Assembly: GCA_002313795.1 (NCBI GenBank)
Contig: DCCL01000145.1
Span: 1-10,012 of the forward strand
DNA from: Faecalibacterium prausnitzii
GTDB lineage: Bacteria > Bacillota > Clostridia > Oscillospirales > Ruminococcaceae
Length of the DNA: 10,012 nt
Direction of reading: 5' to 3'
The position numbers and the translations under genes are program-made. The notes below the pieces were generated by a model. The model was not told the DNA's origin. It did not search any database and saw only the letters and a list, made by a program, of their open reading frames with translations. Each line of letters starts with the position of its first letter. The stretch's first letter is position 1. This document shows positions 6,547 to 10,012 of the stretch, in pieces.

Positions 6547-7412
6547 GGCATCTCCCAGCTCACAGGCTGGTTCTCCGCATCCAGCGGGTCTACGGCATGG
6601 CGGAAGCCCAAAATCATAATGTTATCCAGCAGGGTGCGGTAGAGCTTGATATCCAGCATCCCGTATGCGCGGACAAGGTCATTGGCCATGGCCAGTGCCT
6701 GCCGCTGCGCATTTTCCCGGGCCGTTTTCCGGTCCGTGATGCCATTGACCAGAAACACATTGTACCGGCCCTTGACCTTATCCCGAACGAAGCTCTCCGC
6801 CTTATCCAGCAGATAAGCTGCCCGGCCGATGCAGCTGCCGATATAGTGCATGCTCTTACGCTGATTGGGGTCATCGGTGGCCAGCACCGAATAGAGCGCA
6901 CCGTAGAGGTTTCCCTTAGGTTCTGCGGCCAGCAGATAGTTTTTGGCGTTCAGGGTCATCTGGACATTGGCCTGATCCCGCTCCTGCACAAAAATGCGCT
7001 CCAGTGCAGGATTCTCGGCCGCTGCCTTTTTATAGGCTCCCCGCAGCAGGACGAAGTTTGCCATCCGGCGCAGCTTCTTTTTCGGGGGCAGGTCGGCCCA
7101 CTGGGCATCCTGCAGCCGGTGCCAGCTGAGCAGCACTTCCACCTGCGCAGCCAGCCGGATGCCCTGCGTCTGGCACATCATCTGCTGCCAGAGCAGGGTG
7201 CCGGGCATCCGCATTTTTTTGCAGGTGGCCGGACGTCCTGCCAGACTGTCTGCCAGCAGGGCAAACAGCACACCATTATAGCGCAGACCGTAGCAGGAAT
7301 ACAGCCCATAGGTGGTGTAGAGCTGGCGGCGGACGCCCCGCAGATACCACTCATAGGTGTTGTAATCCCGGATGGTCAGCTCCGGCAGATAAGGCCGCAT
7401 ACGTCCTTTCAT
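6543..7412 (-). CDS. Divergent DUF5685-like protein
   Basis: This 289-residue protein resembles DUF5685 proteins of clostridia, whose function is unknown. The matching parts are the N-terminal MKGRMRPYLPEL (family type: M-x4-RPY-x-PEL), the Tyr-rich segment YNTYEWYLRGVRRQLYTTYG (17-36), the LRYNGVLFALLADSL segment (43-57), and the C-terminal IGRAAYLLDKAESFVRDK with KGRYNVF (195-220). It is odd in lacking the CGLC-type cysteines that I expect near residue 25 (YLRGVRRQ instead), and the later D/P-F-G-type segment reads AAEPKGNLYG. Loss of putative metal or redox ligands suggests a derived subfamily. The start at 7412 fits the family length before RPY; the Met at residue 5 is an alternative with poor RBS spacing. 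It is the first gene of an operon with a coupled membrane protein. The family call comes from memory of motifs and could be wrong. Confidence 0.62.
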   Translation of the reverse strand: MKGRMRPYLPELTIRDYNTYEWYLRGVRRQLYTTYGLYSCYGLRYNGVLFALLADSLAGRPATCKKMRMPGTLLWQQMMCQTQGIRLAAQVEVLLSWHRLQDAQWADLPPKKKLRRMANFVLLRGAYKKAAAENPALERIFVQERDQANVQMTLNAKNYLLAAEPKGNLYGALYSVLATDDPNQRKSMHYIGSCIGRAAYLLDKAESFVRDKVKGRYNVFLVNGITDRKTARENAQRQALAMANDLVRAYGMLDIKLYRTLLDNIMILGFRHAVDPLDAENQPVSWEMP

Positions 7413-7583
7413 TCAGGTCATTCCCTTCCCGCTGCTGCACACCGCAGCGGCTGCGGGCACAGGCTTTCCGGCGGAGGACTCTCTCCGCCTCTCAACATTT
7501 ATCGCAGTCAAAAACAGTGCCTGCCAAAGGGCATCCCTGCGATATGCACACCGGCGACGCTGTCCTTGCAGCCAAACCGACAT
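7413..7583 (-). promoter_or_regulatory. Structured leader of the DUF5685-like operon, with a possible leaderless small ORF
   Basis: This leader of about 170 nt folds into several local stems: TATCGCAG (7537-7544) with CTGCGATA (7500-7507), enclosing a TGCC/GGCA hairpin (7522-7533); GGCGGAG/CTCCGCC (7470-7489); and CCGCAG/CTGCGG (7442-7456). None is followed by a T run, and I do not recognise a known riboswitch class. An open frame of 56 codons begins with an ATG at 7583, right at the predicted transcription start, and ends in a TGA at 7413 that directly abuts the ATG of the DUF5685-like gene. Its product is Arg-rich and unrecognised, so I list it here and not as a gene. Confidence 0.4.
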
Positions 7584-7588
7584 TTTAT

Positions 7589-7617
7589 AGTATAATCTAT
7601 TTTTCGTCAGCGTTCAA
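7589..7617 (-). promoter_or_regulatory. Sigma-A-type promoter of the DUF5685-like operon
   Basis: On the minus strand, TTGAAC (7612-7617) and TATACT (7589-7594) are separated by 17 nt, with an A/T-rich spacer. The start site is expected near 7582. It lies just beyond the terminator of the methyltransferase gene, as expected for a separate transcription unit. Confidence 0.8.
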
Positions 7618-7641
7618 CCGTTGTTTCATGAATTTTTACAA

Positions 7642-7679
7642 AAAAAGCTGTACTGGAATCGATTTCAGTACAGCTTTTT
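7642..7679 (-). terminator. Intrinsic terminator of the RNA methyltransferase gene
   Basis: AAAAAGCTGTACTG (7642-7655) pairs perfectly with CAGTACAGCTTTTT (7666-7679), and the intervening GAATCGATTT extends the stem further. On the minus strand the stem is followed by TTTTTTTG. It begins 8 nt after the methyltransferase stop. The plus strand also has a T run, so it can work both ways. Confidence 0.92.
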
Positions 7680-7687
7680 GAGATAAA

Positions 7688-8908
7688 TTATTTCTTTTCG
7701 AAACGCTTTTCTCCGGCAGGATGAGTGCGCTTTCCGTCAAATCCGCTCTTGGGCATGGGCTTTGCCGGACGGTTCTGCTCAAACTTGGGGGCGTTATAGT
7801 ACATATACAGCTGGCAGGGGATCATGCCGTTGTACATCTTGCGGCGCTTGTTGGCCCGCTTGCCGTAATGGTGCTCGAAATCCATATCGGCGGTGATGGC
7901 ATAAACACCTGCGCAGGGGTGTGCCTCCATCTGCTGGCCAAGGGTATGGGCCAGCTTTGCAGCTCCCTCAATGGTGCTCATCCGCTCACCGTAGGGAGGA
8001 TTGGTCAGGACGATGGCCTCGCTCTTTGCTGCGAAGTCGGCCACGTCAGCCACCTCAAAGTGGCAGCGCTTCTCTACACCGGCCAGTTTGGCGTTGGAGT
8101 TGGCCAGAGCCACGGCAGCGGGGTCGATATCATAGCCGAAAGCCTCAAAGCCCACATCCAGCTTGGACTCTGCCAGAGCCTTCTGGCGCTGCTCTGCCCA
8201 GACAGATGCGGGCACGAAGCTGTAGCGCTCGGCAGCAAAGCGGCGCTTGAGGCCGGGGGCGATGTTCATGGCCTTCTGAGCGGCCTCAATGAGCAGGGTG
8301 CCGCTGCCGCAGAAGGGGTCTTCCACCAAGCTGTCCCGGCGGACGCGGCCCAGGTCGGCAATGGTCGCGGCCAGCGTCTCCCGGATGGGAGCTTCCATGG
8401 AGTTGCGGCGGTAGCCCCGCTTATGCAGGCCGTCGCCGGTGGTATCCAGCATGATCTCGCAGACGTTCTTACGGAGCATGAACCGAATCTTATACTCTGC
8501 GCCGGTCTCGGGCAGGCTGGAGGTGCGGTGGCCGAACATCAGGCGCTTGACCACAGCCTTCTTGATGATGCTCTGGCAGGCCGGCACGCTGGACAGCTGG
8601 CTGTTCAGGGAAGAGCCGGTGACAGGGAATGCCGCATCGGCGGGCAGCAGCTCCTCCCAGGGGATGGAGTAGACGCCGTCGAACAGCTCATCGAAGGTGG
8701 AGGCCGGATAGGTGTTGAGGAGCAGCATCACACGCTCCACGGTGCGCAGGTTGAGGTTGGCTGCGGCGATCATATCCGCGCCGCCCCTGAAGGTCAGACG
8801 GCCGTCGCTGACCCGGATATCCTCTGCACCGATGCGGCGCAGCTCAAAGTTGGCCGTAGACTCGCACCCGAAAAAGCAGGGGGCGATGAGTTCAAATTTT
8901 GCAGGCAT
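7688..8908 (-). CDS. THUMP-domain class I SAM-dependent RNA methyltransferase (RlmL/YpsC family)
   Basis: This 406-residue protein matches the family of E. coli RlmL (N-terminal half) and B. subtilis YpsC, which modify guanine N2 in 23S rRNA or are predicted to do so. An N-terminal ferredoxin-like part opens with FELIAPCFFGCES, followed by a THUMP RNA-binding region (about 55-158, ending DTTGDGLHKRGYR). The Rossmann methyltransferase domain carries SAM motif I DPFCGSGT (197-204), GYDIDP (258-263) and the catalytic motif IV TNPPYGERM (302-310). A basic tail (about 376-406) is probably disordered. ATG 8908 is chosen because AGGAAAGGA (8916-8924) precedes it by 7 nt and the homologous region starts at once; the frame runs further, to 8983, only through the upstream terminator. 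The exact target nucleotide cannot be told from sequence. Confidence 0.9.
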   Translation of the reverse strand: MPAKFELIAPCFFGCESTANFELRRIGAEDIRVSDGRLTFRGGADMIAAANLNLRTVERVMLLLNTYPASTFDELFDGVYSIPWEELLPADAAFPVTGSSLNSQLSSVPACQSIIKKAVVKRLMFGHRTSSLPETGAEYKIRFMLRKNVCEIMLDTTGDGLHKRGYRRNSMEAPIRETLAATIADLGRVRRDSLVEDPFCGSGTLLIEAAQKAMNIAPGLKRRFAAERYSFVPASVWAEQRQKALAESKLDVGFEAFGYDIDPAAVALANSNAKLAGVEKRCHFEVADVADFAAKSEAIVLTNPPYGERMSTIEGAAKLAHTLGQQMEAHPCAGVYAITADMDFEHHYGKRANKRRKMYNGMIPCQLYMYYNAPKFEQNRPAKPMPKSGFDGKRTHPAGEKRFEKK

Positions 8909-8944
8909 TGTGGTTTCCTTTCCTGTAGGGCATGGCAGGGCCAT

Positions 8945-8980
8945 ACCAAAAAACAGGCCCGCCCCGCTGGGGGGCAGGCC
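8945..8980 (-). terminator. Intrinsic terminator of the divIC-S1 operon
   Basis: On the minus strand, GGCCTGCCCC (8971-8980) pairs with GGGGCGGGCC (8956-8965) with one T-G pair and a 5-nt loop. TGTTTTTTGG follows. It lies 27 nt after the stop codon of the S1 gene and only about 40 nt before the methyltransferase start codon. Confidence 0.88.
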
Positions 8981-9007
8981 CAAAGCTTCTTCGTCTTGTG
9001 GGGACGC

Positions 9008-9562
9008 TCAGCGGCTGCCACGACGTCCACGGGGAGCATAGCCGCCGCCCCGGCGGTTGTTGGTCTCGTGGTCGAGGTCAGCCATCTTCTCCTCGCTCTG
9101 GCTCTTGAAGCGGCTCATCATGTCCTCAAAGCTCATGTTGTCCGAACGGACAGGTGCCTTGGGCTGCCACACACGGGGTGCAGAGTCCCGGGCCGGGCCG
9201 CGTCCGCCCTCACGCGGGGGACGGCCTGCGCCGCCGCGGCCTGCACCAAAATGTCCGCCGTGAGAACCCTCACCGCGGGGAGCACCCGGCCGAGGGCCCC
9301 GGCCTTCGCGTGCGGGGCGCGGAGGTGCAGGCAGCAGACGCTTCATGGACAGTGCGATCTTGCCGTCCGGTGCAACATTGATGACCTGCACCTTGACGAT
9401 ATCTCCGTCGTGCACCACCGCTGCAATGTCCTGCACAAACTCGTTGGACACTTCGGAAATATGAACCATGCCCGTACGGCCTTCCGGCAGCGCCACAAAT
9501 GCGCCAAACGGCTTTACGCCGGTGACACGACCCTCAAATACGTTCCCTACCTCAATTGCCAA
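9008..9562 (-). CDS. S1-domain RNA-binding protein with Arg/Gly-rich tail (YabR-like)
   Basis: Residues 1-75 form one S1 (OB-fold) RNA-binding domain: VGNVFEGRVTGVKPFGAFVAL, then GMVHISEVS and DIVKVQVINV...GKIALSMKR. The middle (about 78-130) is a low-complexity stretch rich in Arg, Gly and Pro with many RG/RGG-like dipeptides, likely disordered. A conserved-looking short helix follows (SFEDMMSRFKSQSEEKMADL, 144-163), as in other clostridial S1 proteins, then a second RG tail. The protein probably binds RNA or ribosomes. The position downstream of divIC matches the B. subtilis divIC-yabR order. The start is TTG at 9562, set by AAGGAG at 9572-9577 with 9-nt spacing; no ATG precedes the S1 fold. 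It lies 67 nt after divIC without a visible promoter, so co-transcription is likely. Confidence 0.9.
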   Translation of the reverse strand: MAIEVGNVFEGRVTGVKPFGAFVALPEGRTGMVHISEVSNEFVQDIAAVVHDGDIVKVQVINVAPDGKIALSMKRLLPAPPRPAREGRGPRPGAPRGEGSHGGHFGAGRGGAGRPPREGGRGPARDSAPRVWQPKAPVRSDNMSFEDMMSRFKSQSEEKMADLDHETNNRRGGGYAPRGRRGSR

Positions 9563-9571
9563 AACTCAATA

Positions 9572-9577
9572 CTCCTT
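9572..9577 (-). promoter_or_regulatory. Ribosome binding site for the TTG start of the S1 gene
   Basis: AAGGAG on the minus strand is 9 nt before TTG 9562. It supports this unusual start codon, since the S1 domain begins directly at it (AIEVGNVFEG). Confidence 0.85.
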
Positions 9578-9629
9578 GTTTTCCAGTGTTTGTTCCCCCT
9601 TGTGGCCGCAAGCCGACCGGGGCGCGGCA

Positions 9630-9935
9630 TCAGTTGCCCGTCACATCCACAAAGATGCGCTCATTGGCCGCCGCATAGTTGTAAGAATCCCGGGCGACCC
9701 ACTCGGTCACTTCATCCGAATCACCACTGAGGATGCGCTGCATCTCTTCGTTCTGCGTTTTCTGCTGCTCGATCTGCTCGTTCAGTGTTTCAAGCTCCGC
9801 TTTCTTGGAGCTGATGGCCACCTGATTTGCGATATAAGCCGCCAGCATACTCAGCAGAAGCAGCAGGAAAAGCAGCTTGAGGGCAGCGCCCACCAGCGAC
9901 TTTCTCTTCTGCTTTCTTCGTGCCGGATTTGTCAT
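9630..9935 (-). CDS. divIC: Septum formation initiator, DivIC/FtsB family
   Basis: This 101-residue bitopic membrane protein has a basic cytoplasmic N-terminus (ARRKQKRKS), one membrane helix (about 17-37) and an external coiled coil (41-70, KKAELETLNEQIEQQKTQNEEM). A short C-terminal domain follows with the family-type ARDSYNYAAANERIFVDV segment. DivIC/FtsB works with FtsL and DivIB/FtsQ at the division septum to control FtsWI peptidoglycan synthesis. The size, topology and the S1-domain gene directly downstream fit the Firmicutes divIC locus. A G-rich site (GGGGG) lies about 9 nt before ATG 9935. FtsL has the same layout, but the gene order favours DivIC. Confidence 0.88.
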   Translation of the reverse strand: MTNPARRKQKRKSLVGAALKLLFLLLLLSMLAAYIANQVAISSKKAELETLNEQIEQQKTQNEEMQRILSGDSDEVTEWVARDSYNYAAANERIFVDVTGN

Positions 9936-10000
9936 AACACAGTGCCCCCGTTTTCAACAGCAGGCCCATTGCGCCTGTACTCTTACTTTGATACGTTTGA

Positions 10001-10006
10001 ATTATA
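10001..10006 (-). promoter_or_regulatory. Likely -10 element upstream of divIC
   Basis: A perfect TATAAT reads on the minus strand 65 nt before the divIC start codon. The matching -35 box would lie beyond the window edge, so the promoter is only half visible. Confidence 0.5.
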
Positions 10007-10012
10007 CAACAT

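Noticed and set aside
8909..8983. Upstream extension of the RNA methyltransferase to 8983
   Set aside because: It would read through the S1-gene terminator hairpin. The ATG at 8908 has a strong AGGAAAGGA site and starts at the conserved N-terminus.
7721..9730. Long plus-strand open frame (669 codons) opposite the methyltransferase, S1 and divIC genes
   Set aside because: It runs antisense across three recognisable genes and two terminator regions, and is explained by high GC content and codon bias.

Overview
The window looks like chromosomal DNA from a GC-rich, low-complexity-free gut Firmicute, most likely Faecalibacterium or a close Oscillospiraceae relative. The evidence is the divIC plus S1-domain gene order, a glmS ribozyme (a Firmicutes trait), strong purine-rich ribosome binding sites, intrinsic terminators, and a short hairpin repeat near the left end of a kind that I recall as common in Faecalibacterium genomes. 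The genus is inference from memory, not from a search.

Layout. Positions 1-450 hold the 3' part of a DUF559 endonuclease-like gene that runs into the hairpin repeat. Positions 507-3594 hold a plus-strand cluster of three genes: a stand-alone GyrI-like effector-binding protein, an HlyD-type membrane fusion protein starting 2 nt after it, and a secreted, C-terminally anchored protein with bacterial Ig-like (BIG2) repeats. A long perfect hairpin at 3610-3670 separates this cluster from the convergent glmS gene (minus strand, 3676-5508). glmS is preceded by a clear glmS self-cleaving ribozyme (about 5603-5753), a sigma-A-like promoter that starts transcription almost at the cleavage site, and a set of interleaved dyads around that promoter.

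Further right, all on the minus strand, is a two-gene operon (7412 to 5989) for a divergent DUF5685-like protein and a translationally coupled six-helix membrane protein. It has its own promoter (7589-7617), a structured leader of about 170 nt and a terminator (5912-5935). Next comes a THUMP-domain class I SAM-dependent RNA methyltransferase (7688-8908) with its own terminator, then an S1-domain RNA-binding protein with an Arg/Gly-rich tail (9008-9562), then the cell-division protein DivIC/FtsB (9630-9935) with a -10 element at the right edge.

Functional picture. The right half is housekeeping: division, translation and RNA modification, and amino-sugar supply for peptidoglycan under metabolite-sensing ribozyme control. 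The left cluster is the accessory part. It encodes envelope proteins that look like pieces of an export or cell-surface system, but no ABC transporter is visible here. I see no tRNA, rRNA, CRISPR array, insertion sequence or phage gene. The only non-coding stretch over 300 bases is 5509-5988, which is filled by the glmS leader and promoter and by the terminator of the neighbouring operon.
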